Virus record (IMG/VR): IMGVR_UViG_3300037196_000092
Span: 1 to 47,918 of that record
DNA length: 47,918 nt
Strand: one strand, 5' to 3'
Source of the DNA: a virus
In this document: in pieces, positions 39,886 through 47,918 of the stretch
Numbering within the stretch: the stretch's first letter is position 1
Layout of the letters: each line of letters starts with the position of its first letter
Program-made: the position numbers and the translations under genes
The notes under the pieces: generated by a model
The model's input: only the letters and a program-made list of their open reading frames with translations
Database searches by the model: none
Told to the model about the DNA's origin: nothing

Positions 39886-41096
39886 CCCAGGATTCCGTAA
39901 ACTTGCTGATCTTCGCGCGGCGTCGGGTTGTAGAAGTTCAGGACGTGCCGGAGCCACTGAACGTACAGCATCGGGTTCTCTGGCCAGCGGGCGGGGTCCA
40001 TAAAGTAGTAGTTCATCGGAGCGCCGTCGGCTTCGCGGTACTTCCACACGTCCGGGGTGATCCAGAACAGCGGCTCTCCGACGATGATCGTGTTCAATGC
40101 GCCCGTGGAGCTTTTCTGCGAAGTCGAAGTGAATCCCAGGCTCGGCAACCCAGAGATGGCCTGATTGGTAAGCATCGCGGCGGTCAGAACGAAAGTTCCC
40201 GTCTGAATCGCTCCCGGTGATGGCGCGGTGCCGTTGGGAGACTGGAACAGTCCTGAGATGGACGGCTTCGGGGCGCTGGACGGAACGATGTCATCGTAGA
40301 AGATCGTCCCTTGCTCCAGCTTCATGCCTTCCCAATTGATGTGCTTGTCGTCCTTGACCAGATACCGCTCCTGGCGCTGGAAGGCGGCGCTGATAGACGA
40401 ATACCCCAGATACGAGGTCACGCCTAGCTTATCGCCACCGTTCTGAATCGGCGTCAAGTACGTCTTGAGCAACGTCTGGTAATTCGGCGGTGCCGGATTA
40501 CCATTCTGATCGCCAAGCCAGATAGGAGTCGAATTGAGCGAACTGCTACCGGCGCGGGGCTGACCGCCGTAGGTTGGGAAGTAGTTGCCATCCCACGAGG
40601 GAGTCGAGCCGTCATTAAGGGCTTCGGAGATGCCGTTGATCGACGCGGCTCGATTGTCGCTGACTCCCGTACCTGCGGCCTGACCGTGGCGGAACATGTC
40701 GCCTTCGATCTGGAAGTCGATGCCTTCCATCATCTGATGGAGGTAGGCTTCGAGCAGAGAGACCTTGGCTTCCGGACCCTTGTTCTGCGCCTCGATCACG
40801 AAGTCGTTCACCAACTTGTACTTGGCATACGCCTTCGGCTGGAAGAGGCTCGCAGTGATGATCTGCTCATCGGTGATGGTCATGTCCTCGCCGGGGAAGA
40901 AGGCACCGCCGCCCACGCCCTGGTACAACTGAGGAACCTGCATCCCAGCACCGCCACCAAATGGGTCATACGCACCGGAGGCCCGCATGGCGCGCTGGAA
41001 CGCGGTTCCGATATATGAGTTCTGGTAGATGTAACCGTCAACCAATTCGGCGAGGGTTGTCGCGCTGAGTTCGGGGAACAACGGGGCGAATGCCAT
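39882..41096 (-). CDS. major capsid protein
   Basis: The 404-residue protein follows the scaffold-like gene and has features of a phage major capsid protein: a helical start (TTLAELVDGYIYQNSYIGTA), a beta region and C-terminal NYYFMDPARWPENPMLYVQW. No enzyme motif is present. ATG follows GGAGAC. The assignment rests on gene order (terminase, portal, scaffold, capsid) and size; the fold (HK97-type) is assumed from that. The end is trimmed tightly against the HNH gene. Confidence 0.82.
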   Translation of the reverse strand: MAFAPLFPELSATTLAELVDGYIYQNSYIGTAFQRAMRASGAYDPFGGGAGMQVPQLYQGVGGGAFFPGEDMTITDEQIITASLFQPKAYAKYKLVNDFVIEAQNKGPEAKVSLLEAYLHQMMEGIDFQIEGDMFRHGQAAGTGVSDNRAASINGISEALNDGSTPSWDGNYFPTYGGQPRAGSSSLNSTPIWLGDQNGNPAPPNYQTLLKTYLTPIQNGGDKLGVTSYLGYSSISAAFQRQERYLVKDDKHINWEGMKLEQGTIFYDDIVPSSAPKPSISGLFQSPNGTAPSPGAIQTGTFVLTAAMLTNQAISGLPSLGFTSTSQKSSTGALNTIIVGEPLFWITPDVWKYREADGAPMNYYFMDPARWPENPMLYVQWLRHVLNFYNPTPREDQQVYGILG

Positions 41097-41118
41097 GGTT
41101 TTGTCTCCTTACTGCTTA

Positions 41119-41970
41119 TTACGCTGCGGACTGTCCAGCGCGAACCTTTTCCAGCGCCCTTTCGCGCCAGTTCTCGTTACGCTCCCGGTGTCCATGCGCC
41201 GCCTGCCACGGCTTCTTGCCGTCTGCCGATGCGTCGGAAGCCTTGTATTTGTCGTAGCGGCTTGTCTGGCCGCTTCTCGTGTTCGGATTCGATCCGTGCC
41301 GCTCTGCCTGCGTTCTACGATCGGCAGAGATGGCTTCGTCGATTTCCTTTTTCCGCGCTGCCGCTTGAATCTCGGTTCGCTTCGCGGCCACGTTGTTCTT
41401 GGCCTCCCAGGCGTTCCGAATGGTGTAATTTTGGTTTCCGAGAAGGCGCTGGCGATTGGTTTCAGCGACCAGTTCATCGGTTCCGCCAAGCGGCTTGCCA
41501 AACAACTCGAAGTGCTCCGCGTTAAGGTTCTGAAGAGTAATCAGCGTGTTCGACTGAGCATTGCTGAAGCGGTTCAAATCTTCGCGGGTCAGGCTGTTCG
41601 GATCGGGAGAGCCGGGAGCGCGAGGTGGAACAGTGGGAGTGGGAGCAATTGCGGGCGCCTCATCCTCAAGGATGATGCCGTACTCTTTGGCCTTGGACAG
41701 CTTCGCGCGGAGCGCGGCCAGTTCGCCTTCCTTGGCGAGAGCGTCCTGCGCCGTGCTTCTCATGGCCGGAACAAACTCGTTGTTATAGCGGGTAGTGAAC
41801 TGCTCCAATTCGCCTCTTGCTGTCGCTGCCTCGGTGGTAAGTTTTTCGTTGGCGCTGATTACCTTCTTGAGCATGGCCTTGAACTTGCCATCCCCAAGAA
41901 TGGTTTCATACGTCTTGAGTTCGTCGTCGGTGAGTCCCGATTCCCGTTTGAGCCATTCGAGTTCGTTCAT
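41119..41970 (-). CDS. scaffold-like coiled-coil protein (283 aa)
   Basis: The protein is helical and charged (KKVISANEKLTTEAATARGE, LRAKLSKAKEYGIILEDE) with a Pro-rich centre (APAIAPTPTVPPRAPGSP) and a basic tail. It is placed directly before the major capsid gene, where scaffold genes usually lie. ATG follows GAGGAGGAAAC. No conserved scaffold motif is recognised, so the role is inferred. Confidence 0.75.
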   Translation of the reverse strand: MNELEWLKRESGLTDDELKTYETILGDGKFKAMLKKVISANEKLTTEAATARGELEQFTTRYNNEFVPAMRSTAQDALAKEGELAALRAKLSKAKEYGIILEDEAPAIAPTPTVPPRAPGSPDPNSLTREDLNRFSNAQSNTLITLQNLNAEHFELFGKPLGGTDELVAETNRQRLLGNQNYTIRNAWEAKNNVAAKRTEIQAAARKKEIDEAISADRRTQAERHGSNPNTRSGQTSRYDKYKASDASADGKKPWQAAHGHRERNENWRERALEKVRAGQSAA

Positions 41971-41999
41971 TGTGTTTCCTCCTCAAAGTCTCGTCAGGA

Positions 42000-42239
42000 T
42001 TACCGGGGAGGCGCGGCCACTTGCTGAGGACTGGACGCAGCCGCAGCCGATGACTGAATCATCTGCAACCCCTTCAACATCATCTGGATTCCCTGCTGAC
42101 CGTTGGGGAACTCTTTAGCGAGTCCCTGAATCGCCTGGCCGAGCATTGCCAGTTTGATAACAGGCGAAGCGCCGCCCGAAGACGGCGCTCCTTCCTGTTG
42201 AGGAGGTTGCTGCGTTACGGCGGTGGGGAACGTGCCCAT
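42000..42239 (-). CDS. small Gln/Ala-rich hypothetical protein (79 aa)
   Basis: Composition is Pro/Gln-rich at the start (TAVTQQPPQQEGAPSSGG) with a helix in the middle (VIKLAMLGQAIQGLAKEF). Ala/Ser-rich end. Ribosome site is weak (GGAAG eleven bases upstream). It is in the capsid operon and may be a scaffold accessory. Not recognised. Confidence 0.6.
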   Translation of the reverse strand: MGTFPTAVTQQPPQQEGAPSSGGASPVIKLAMLGQAIQGLAKEFPNGQQGIQMMLKGLQMIQSSAAAASSPQQVAAPPR

Positions 42240-42241
42240 GA

Positions 42242-42355
42242 TTAGGCGCGCTTCCGTCCGCGACCGCGCTTGTGACCACCCTTGCCCTTATGGCCCTTAT
42301 GGCCGAGGTGCGGCCCCATCACGGTCAGCTTTTTACGACCCCTGCGCTTAGACAT
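42242..42355 (-). CDS. tiny Lys/His/Gly-rich protein (37 aa)
   Basis: ATG 42355 follows GGAGAAAATCA; a TTG at 42460 is in frame but would lie within the candidate promoter. The product (MSKRRGRKKLTVMGPHLGHK, then GHKGKGGHKRGRGRKRA) is almost all basic residues and Gly, so it probably binds nucleic acid. It is the first gene of the capsid transcript. Translation is supported by the ribosome site. Confidence 0.65.
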   Translation of the reverse strand: MSKRRGRKKLTVMGPHLGHKGHKGKGGHKRGRGRKRA

Positions 42356-42431
42356 TGATTTTCTCCAGTGTTCGATGTGCCGGAGGGGCTGCTTATCCTT
42401 CTCAGGGAAGCGGTAATCCTTGACTGATTTG

Positions 42432-42460
42432 ACGCTAGCGCCAATGATTTTTCGCGTCAA
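42432..42460 (-). promoter_or_regulatory. candidate promoter of the capsid gene block
   Basis: On the minus strand TTGACG (42460 to 42455) and TAGCGT (42437 to 42432) are 17 bases apart. The -35 matches well and the -10 weakly. It lies between the portal-transcript terminator and the first capsid-block gene. Confidence 0.45.
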
Positions 42461-42481
42461 GCATGTTTGGGTAGTGTTTAT

Positions 42482-42515
42482 GAAAGAAAAGAAAAGCCCG
42501 CCGGGGAGGCGGGCT
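42482..42515 (-). terminator. intrinsic terminator between portal and capsid blocks
   Basis: On the minus strand AGCCCGCC (42515 to 42508) pairs with GGCGGGCT (42502 to 42495) around TCCCC, followed by TTTCTTTTC. It lies just after the stop of the 42521-42745 gene. A strong rho-independent terminator. Confidence 0.9.
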
Positions 42516-42520
42516 GGTTG

Positions 42521-42745
42521 CTACTCTTCTCTGATCGTGATGTCCTGCCGTTGAACTGGCTCATCGAAGACAATCGAGGCTATGCATCCGCCGCCGCCAA
42601 ACTGCACGGTCATCTTCCCTGGCTGCTTGTTTTCGTGGACGCAATCGAACGCCTCAACAAGAAACTCCCGGCCTCCATCCTTGGGCTTGCTGTCCGGGGT
42701 GAATGCGTGATGGTGATTTGCTTCCGTTGTCGTTTTGATATGCAC
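42521..42745 (-). CDS. small hypothetical protein (74 aa), GTG start
   Basis: GTG 42745 follows AGAGGAG at seven bases. The product is beta-like (REFLVEAFDCVHENKQPGKM, VQFGGGGCIASIVFDEPV). No family. It is the last gene before the terminator and is in the portal transcript. Confidence 0.6.
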   Translation of the reverse strand: MHIKTTTEANHHHAFTPDSKPKDGGREFLVEAFDCVHENKQPGKMTVQFGGGGCIASIVFDEPVQRQDITIREE

Positions 42746-42757
42746 TGATTGTCTCCT

Positions 42758-44884
42758 CTACGCCGTTTTCACGACTGCCCTGCCGCCGCCCGATGGACCC
42801 TTTTGTCCCAGCGTTGGCGATTTCTTGTTGGATGGTGGATGTCCCGCTCCGGGCTGCCCTGGCTTCGGGCCGGGCTTCGCCGGTCCCTGTTCCATATCTC
42901 CAAGTCCGAGCGCCTGAGCTAGTTTGGCAATCTCGGCCTTTTCGGTAAGCTGTTCCTTGGCCCAATTGAAAACCTTCTCCTTGATCGTCGATCCTTCGAT
43001 ACTCCCCCAATTGGGAAGGTCGAATTGTCCTGCAATCGTCTCCGGGTCAACTGGAACGCCCTTGCCGAGCAAGGCCAAGAGATTTAGTTTCTGCTTTGAC
43101 TGCGCGATGTAGTGCATCGAGTGAGGCGTGATGTACTCGCGGACGTTGCGCTCGAAGTTCTTCGCTCTTGTAATCTGGTCCACGTTCGATGCGACCGGAT
43201 TCCCCTGATCGTCCACGGTCTGCTCTCCCGGCATGTGCGAGGGGATTACCATGTCCGGCGCGTAATCGAACACTGAAGGCGCGATTCCGTCTGTGCCAAG
43301 GTAATCCATTAGTGTCCGCGTGGGAAGAAACTGGATAATGAGTGATTTGACCATTCTTGCCAAGTCCCTGAATCCAATCTCCATGCTCCGGGACGCGCCC
43401 ATGACGGTCGGGCCTTCCGCTTCCAGCAACTTCTCCGGGTCGGAGATGTTGCCGCGGAGCTTCTCCAGCGATTTTACCTGGTCGAGTCCAAGCTGGCGTG
43501 AGATAGACGCTTGCAGGAACTCAACTACCTTCATCAACCACTCGGGCACGTTGTAACACCATTCCGGCATCGGAGGCTTGAGAACGGGTTCCTTAACGTC
43601 TCCGTCAATGCCCCAGGTCGCATCGGGATCGAACGGGTCCATCGCTTCCACTTGCCGGGAGGTTAGCTTGCCTTCCTTGCCGCCGGAGGAAATGTCGGTG
43701 TTGTAAACCTTGCCCGGCTTCGCTCTCGCCATCGCCACGCGGTAGATGGACCGCACCAGATCGTCGATAGCGTCCTGCGTCCCAGCCGTCCCGCTGAACA
43801 GGGAGTATCCAGTATCTTCCCATGCCCACTTTTTTAGGTAGAACGGAACGAGCGGCACCATCCCGTGAAAGTCAAATCCCGGCCCGTCGTACATAAGGGC
43901 CAAGTCCGAGGAGATCATTAAACGCCTTCGCGGATACACCCGGCAGTCGTCCTCCGTCGCCGCCCGCGTAATCGTGCGCCCGCCCTCGAAGCGCGTAATC
44001 TGCTGGCCGACATAGGGAACCTTGTAGCTCCAGCTTGTGTCTTTCTGGCCCATCTCTATCTCTTTACCGATGGGATTGCCGTCGCGGTCGAGAACCGGGT
44101 TTCCCTTTTCGTCCACCTCGCCATAGTTGATTCTCACATCCAGGATGTAGGTGTAATAGACATCCACATATTGCTCAAGCTGGCCGTCGATCTTGTGCAT
44201 CCGCCAGCGGTTGTTATCGTAGGCTCTCCGCGCGTCTCCGCCCTTAGTGCGCCCGTACTTCTTTTTGGCAAACGGTTTCAGGAAGGCTTGGAACTCCGGG
44301 AAGCGGGCGTGGGCTTCGGCCACTCCCATCGGGATCGCCAAGGTGACGATGTAGGCGTTCTGATAGTTTCCGCCGCGCGGCAGTTGGATTGGGAGAACGT
44401 CGGGTTGGCCCAGCGCCATGAACTTGAACACTCCATCTCCAGACCCGAACATGTCGCGCGAGAAAAATGGATAGATGAATCCCCCGCCGGATATAGCCGC
44501 GAAGTCAAGAGCTTCTTTGATGGCGCGATCCACGAAATACTCCATATAGATCGACTTCGCCACCTTGGTCATCATGTTGCAGTATTCGAGAAACGCCTTG
44601 TTGTCGGTCGAGTATCCCCAATACGGGCGGATGTCGGCCAGCGTCTCGACAATCTCCAGCACGTCGCGCATCAGGTCGCCAGTGGTGAAATTGGCCCACT
44701 TGCCGGACAGCGTTCCGCCTGTCTTACCGGCAAGAATGTCCATCGCCTTCTGCAAGGAGTCCCGGTTGCAGTTATCCTCCTGCCACCGGATTCCCTGTTC
44801 GATGCACCGCTTGAGAAAGCCGAATTTCTGATCGTCTGGAGCCTCGAATACCGGACACTGCCACGAAGTCTCTCGTTCTCCCAT
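42758..44884 (-). CDS. portal protein (708 aa)
   Basis: The 708-residue length fits podovirus portals of the P22 type. Between terminase and scaffold, it has a helical N-terminus (KRCIEQGIRWQEDNCNRDSL), a long middle with TDISSGGKEGKLTSRQVEAM and a stem-like helix (WLMKVVEFLQASISRQLGLD). The C-terminus is disordered and Pro/Gly-rich (GPAKPGPKPGQPGAGHPP). By position it forms the dodecameric ring through which DNA is packaged. ATG follows AAAGGTG. Assignment mainly by gene order and size, with clear portal-like helices. Confidence 0.85.
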   Translation of the reverse strand: MGERETSWQCPVFEAPDDQKFGFLKRCIEQGIRWQEDNCNRDSLQKAMDILAGKTGGTLSGKWANFTTGDLMRDVLEIVETLADIRPYWGYSTDNKAFLEYCNMMTKVAKSIYMEYFVDRAIKEALDFAAISGGGFIYPFFSRDMFGSGDGVFKFMALGQPDVLPIQLPRGGNYQNAYIVTLAIPMGVAEAHARFPEFQAFLKPFAKKKYGRTKGGDARRAYDNNRWRMHKIDGQLEQYVDVYYTYILDVRINYGEVDEKGNPVLDRDGNPIGKEIEMGQKDTSWSYKVPYVGQQITRFEGGRTITRAATEDDCRVYPRRRLMISSDLALMYDGPGFDFHGMVPLVPFYLKKWAWEDTGYSLFSGTAGTQDAIDDLVRSIYRVAMARAKPGKVYNTDISSGGKEGKLTSRQVEAMDPFDPDATWGIDGDVKEPVLKPPMPEWCYNVPEWLMKVVEFLQASISRQLGLDQVKSLEKLRGNISDPEKLLEAEGPTVMGASRSMEIGFRDLARMVKSLIIQFLPTRTLMDYLGTDGIAPSVFDYAPDMVIPSHMPGEQTVDDQGNPVASNVDQITRAKNFERNVREYITPHSMHYIAQSKQKLNLLALLGKGVPVDPETIAGQFDLPNWGSIEGSTIKEKVFNWAKEQLTEKAEIAKLAQALGLGDMEQGPAKPGPKPGQPGAGHPPSNKKSPTLGQKGPSGGGRAVVKTA

Positions 44885-44885
44885 T

Positions 44886-45347
44886 TCAGTTCACCTTTGT
44901 CCGTGCGCCTTCAAGCGGAGCCTCGGACTCTTCCATCGCGCTCACTCCATACTTGGTATTCTTTTGCGCCTCGAAATCGCGCTCGTTCATCAGTCTCAGC
45001 GACTCCCGGATGAACGCCTTCTCCCATTCACTTGTCTCTACGGACAGAAGACGTTGATTTAGACGGGAACGAAGCTCCTCGTAGTAGGCGCGCCCCCTAG
45101 ACCAGAGTTTCTCTATTTCCTTTTCGTTCCTCTCCCGCTCCTGCTCGTGAATCTTCCGGAACACGTGATCCATTTCCGATGGCTGGTTCGTCTTGTGGCG
45201 ATTGAACCCAGGCCGGTACGGGGAAATAGGAGACGTGATGACAACCTGCTTGGTTACGGGGTTCTCGTCAAAGTAGAGAATTTCCTTGCCGTTCTCGCGC
45301 GACCAATCGCTGCCTTGCTTTGCTCCGCTCTGAATAATCACGCTCAT
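44886..45347 (-). CDS. hypothetical protein between terminase and portal (153 aa)
   Basis: The protein has a beta N-terminus (MSVIIQSGAKQGSDWSRENG) and a charged helix (RKIHEQERERNEKEIEKLWS) with more helix after. The start overlaps the terminase stop (ATGA). Location suggests a portal or packaging accessory. No recognised motif. Confidence 0.65.
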   Translation of the reverse strand: MSVIIQSGAKQGSDWSRENGKEILYFDENPVTKQVVITSPISPYRPGFNRHKTNQPSEMDHVFRKIHEQERERNEKEIEKLWSRGRAYYEELRSRLNQRLLSVETSEWEKAFIRESLRLMNERDFEAQKNTKYGVSAMEESEAPLEGARTKVN

Positions 45348-47509
45348 TGCGCTCCCATCATTTCATCGTGGTTGGAGTTGATGCCCACGGGATACGAGTA
45401 GTTTACTTCCAATTCCTTTTCATCGCCTTCAAATTTGTTCATCACGCGCCTGCTCATGCTCTCCGTGTCGTTCAGGATCACATAGGCGATTCCCGCCCCG
45501 AAAATGCGGTCGTCGCGCTTGCCGTTCTGGTGATCCCACTTCGTCTTTCCTTGTTCCGTCATGTCGATCTGGAACGCGGGCATCTCGTGTTTCAATAGAA
45601 AGGGGTCGTTCAGCTTGAGCCAGTGATTCTCAACCGCCGTCTTGAACAGCGACAGCATGAAGTTCCGGCTCCACTCGGTTGTGTACCAGCCCATGCGTTT
45701 CGACTTCTTCTTATCGGCCTCCGGGTTTTTTCCATCCAGCCGGTTGAAGTGATACAGGTTTCGCTTGTTGAACCCCATCGAAAGCATCTGAATCTGCGGC
45801 GTGTCGCCCAATCCGTACACCTGTTCGATTCCGACCATAGGCTCCAGTCCCTCGGGCATCTCCGACTTGTAGAGCGACACCAGCGCCATGATGTAGGGAT
45901 GAATGAGCGACGGGTCAACCTTATTGCTCCAGAAAGCCGCCGCCTGAAAGTCCGGCTCGTTGCTGTATTTGGCTTTGGCGTTCACGGATATGTAGGTGCC
46001 GTCATTGCCAGTTCCACCCGAGTTGTCGATTCCGATACCGTAGGTGTAGCCCTTCTCCGGCCACTTGAAGATTAGCAACTTGCGCTCGGCGTTGAACAGG
46101 TCGATCCCATTCTCCTTGGGTTGCTTGAGCGGCACGAACTCCCACCAGAACGTCTTTTCTATCCGTCCTCGAAGGTCGGTGATGTGCCCGTCGTAGCAGA
46201 CTTGAAACCGCTCCGCCTCGTAGTCGATCTCGCTATCGTCGGGGTAATCCCGCTCCTGGACCTGCTCACCGATGATCGACCAGACAGAATATGGAGCGCG
46301 GCTCTGATCCTGCTTCGTGATCTCATGCTGGTTGAATACGAGGTCTTTCTTAGGGCGCAGGGCTTCGATATCGTTCAACGGGCGTTCCTGGTAAAACGAG
46401 TTTTCTTCTCCCTTGCGTCTCGCCTCTAAAAGCTCTTGCTGCCAGTAGTAGGATTGAAAGTCCGGCATCCTCCAGTCGTCGCCATAGTATTTGCGAAGCA
46501 GAGGAGTTTGGTGAACGTATTCCGCCGCCTCGGCCATCATGCGGCGCGCGTCCGCCATCGGAGTCCAATCCCCCGGAACCGGGTGTTCCCTTCTCCATGC
46601 CGGAGGCGGGAATAGGTCAACCGCGATGAACCATGGGAAGAACACCGGCTGAAGCCGCGCTCCACCGCTGGCCCAATAGTCGCGGCTGGAGTACCACGTC
46701 CGCGCCCACCAGTCCGTATTTCCGTTGCCGGTGGATTCAAATATCCCGAACGTGTTTTCGGTTGGATGGACGGACTGGAAGAACGACTTCTCGATTACTT
46801 CCGAAGCGTTAGGGAAATTCGACGCCTCGGAAATATGATAGACGTTAGGCGTGTCGCCGCGAGCGATTCCAGCCGCCTTTTTGCCGCTGTACATCGTCAA
46901 TCTGGAGTTTGTCGCGGCAAATGCCTTCAGGCTTCCGGCGCGGTCGCTGGTTGGATTCGCCGCCATCCACGATGGCATTTCGTTGAAAGCGAGCTCCATC
47001 ATGCCGCCCATGCGCTCGCAGGCATCCTGGTCATAGGACGCGATAGCCGCTCGGACTCCGATACCGAAGTTCACCTTCTTGGTGATGGCCAATTCGACGA
47101 TTGTCGAGATGCCCTGCTGGCGAGCCTTCAATACCTGCATCTCGATGGGAAGCTCGGACTCTTCGCGTTCGGCCCACAAGTCGATTAGCATGGACTGGCT
47201 GTGGCGCGGCTTGAACCGCTTAAGCACGCCGTCATCGTTGATGAAGGCGTAGTTGTCCAGCCAGTAGCGGTCGTCGCAGGCGCATATCTGGTACTCGTTG
47301 TTGATCCACGCCAGCTCATCCTTCCCTAAATCGTCTTCCGGGTGCCCCCCGTTCAACTCTTTCTTTTTCGATATAGCGTTGAAGTGGGAGTTGAAGGATT
47401 CGATCTGCGAGAGGCTATGGTACTCGGGAATCCACAATTCTCCTTCCGTCCGGGAGGAGTTCTCGGAAAGAGCTTGCAACTGCGCCGTAGCTAGTTTCTT
47501 AGAAAACAT
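45344..47509 (-). CDS. terminase large subunit (721 aa)
   Basis: The ATPase half has a deviant Walker A KARQQGIST (128-136) as in many phage terminases, HISEAS (225-230) as Walker B with the catalytic Glu, and GIFESTGNG (255-263) as the coupling motif. The nuclease half begins at IDNSGG (494-499), an RNase H-like first Asp. By family it cuts concatemers and pumps DNA into the head. ATG 47509 has a weak ribosome site, so coupling to the upstream gene is likely. No small subunit is identified; the cut gene at the right end is a candidate by position. Confidence 0.93.
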   Translation of the reverse strand: MFSKKLATAQLQALSENSSRTEGELWIPEYHSLSQIESFNSHFNAISKKKELNGGHPEDDLGKDELAWINNEYQICACDDRYWLDNYAFINDDGVLKRFKPRHSQSMLIDLWAEREESELPIEMQVLKARQQGISTIVELAITKKVNFGIGVRAAIASYDQDACERMGGMMELAFNEMPSWMAANPTSDRAGSLKAFAATNSRLTMYSGKKAAGIARGDTPNVYHISEASNFPNASEVIEKSFFQSVHPTENTFGIFESTGNGNTDWWARTWYSSRDYWASGGARLQPVFFPWFIAVDLFPPPAWRREHPVPGDWTPMADARRMMAEAAEYVHQTPLLRKYYGDDWRMPDFQSYYWQQELLEARRKGEENSFYQERPLNDIEALRPKKDLVFNQHEITKQDQSRAPYSVWSIIGEQVQERDYPDDSEIDYEAERFQVCYDGHITDLRGRIEKTFWWEFVPLKQPKENGIDLFNAERKLLIFKWPEKGYTYGIGIDNSGGTGNDGTYISVNAKAKYSNEPDFQAAAFWSNKVDPSLIHPYIMALVSLYKSEMPEGLEPMVGIEQVYGLGDTPQIQMLSMGFNKRNLYHFNRLDGKNPEADKKKSKRMGWYTTEWSRNFMLSLFKTAVENHWLKLNDPFLLKHEMPAFQIDMTEQGKTKWDHQNGKRDDRIFGAGIAYVILNDTESMSRRVMNKFEGDEKELEVNYSYPVGINSNHDEMMGAQ

Positions 47510-47512
47510 CGT

Positions 47513-47767
47513 CTATTTGATCTCGGACAGTCGTATTGCAATAGCCTCTTTTCGGGTTGCTGCGACACGGCATCCTGGGTAGCAATCCCACCAAAGGTTT
47601 CCATTGAGTGCATATCCCTCGCCATTCGGGTAAAACGGGTGACGACCGGGATGACTGTGTTGCTCTCGAATTGTAGCCTTTACGATAGCGCACCCTCTCC
47701 CAGAAGGTCCGTGCCCTCTATCTTTGACCCATACCGTATCTCCAATTTTGAAACGAAAGTCAGTCAT
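47513..47767 (-). CDS. small hypothetical protein (84 aa)
   Basis: The product starts TDFRFKIGDTVWVKDRGHGP and continues with a small beta-barrel style (GRGCAIVKATIREQ, NGEGYALNGNLWWDCYPGC). IGDTVWVKD recalls SH3-like folds. Its ATG overlaps the stop of the next gene upstream. Function unknown. Confidence 0.65.
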   Translation of the reverse strand: MTDFRFKIGDTVWVKDRGHGPSGRGCAIVKATIREQHSHPGRHPFYPNGEGYALNGNLWWDCYPGCRVAATRKEAIAIRLSEIK

Positions 47768-47918
47768 CGCTCGAATACCGTGGTTTTGTGCCGCTGGAGG
47801 TGAAAGTTGTCGTCATGGGCCGATTTCCCGGCCTCTAGCTGCTTCGGGTTCGTGATGGCAATGATTTCCTTCAGACGATCCTCCGGGTATTTCCACTCGT
47901 GTCCGCCTTCCGTGATTT
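47764..47918 (-). CDS. 3' part of a gene cut by the right edge
   Basis: A frame without stops runs from the right edge to a TGA at 47764-47766; about 50 codons are visible (EWKYPEDRLKEIIAITNPKQ, then AHDDNFHLQRHKTTVFER). Its start is outside. Position just before the terminase would fit a terminase small subunit, but the visible part carries no recognisable domain. Confidence 0.55.
   Translation of the reverse strand, partial: ITEGGHEWKYPEDRLKEIIAITNPKQLEAGKSAHDDNFHLQRHKTTVFER

Noticed and set aside
41095-42027. 310-residue plus-strand ORF over the scaffold-like gene
   Set aside because: It is antisense to a coding frame with good start and coiled-coil character; no support of its own.
44171-45013. 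280-residue plus-strand ORF over the portal
   Set aside because: It is antisense to the portal with no recognisable domain and no ribosome site; shadow ORFs of this size are common in GC-rich genes.

Overview
The window reads as most of the genome of a tailed double-stranded DNA phage (Caudoviricetes), most likely a podovirus. It has a large terminase, portal, scaffold-like protein, major capsid protein, two adaptor-like proteins, a very large nozzle/hub-like protein and internal-virion-like proteins. I see no tape measure, tail tube, sheath or baseplate. No phage RNA polymerase and no integrase are visible, so it does not look like a T7-type virus and lysogeny is not supported. A few small proteins, notably the one at 7919-8089, resemble families I associate with Acidobacteriota. 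That host assignment is an inference from memory. Both ends fall inside minus-strand genes, so the window is an open or arbitrarily cut piece.

Layout. 1-9938 (minus strand) is the DNA-metabolism arm: an HTH protein, a DnaB-like helicase, a replication initiator with GCGTTAC repeats inside its gene, a DNA methyltransferase, a QueD plus tRNA-guanine-transglycosylase-like (DpdA-like) cassette, RecT, a YqaJ-type exonuclease and many small genes, ending in an excisionase-like HTH gene. 9939-10061 is a divergent control region. 10062-13276 (plus strand) is a block of small accessory genes closed by a strong intrinsic terminator at 13401-13428. 13680-16638 (minus) holds lysis genes (GH108-type muramidase, small membrane proteins) and two small fibre-associated genes. 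16638-21782 is a roughly 1,714-residue fibre with an apparent signal peptide, an SGNH-esterase block, YadA-like repeats and a beta-helix. 21852-26042 (plus) carries glycosyltransferase, methyltransferase, glycosyltransferase and small genes. 26075-47509 (minus) is the virion and packaging block, interrupted by one plus-strand HNH-AP2 endonuclease gene at 39334-39885.

How it may work together. QueD and the transglycosylase-like protein point to 7-deazaguanine modification of phage DNA. Only one step of preQ0 synthesis is encoded, so the host would have to supply the rest. This pair and one small gene sit between perfect 20-bp inverted repeats, which suggests a mobile or exchangeable cassette. 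RecT with the YqaJ-type nuclease forms a recombination pair. The fibre with its glycosyltransferase and methyltransferase genes looks like a surface-recognition and surface-modification module. Three plus-strand units (at 10062, 21852 and 39334) share an arrangement in which a candidate -10 box places the transcription start on the start codon, suggesting leaderless mRNAs. The other genes mostly have clear Shine-Dalgarno sites and ATGA/TGATG overlaps, indicating long polycistronic transcripts. Terminators at 42482-42515 and 38213-38238 bracket the capsid genes.
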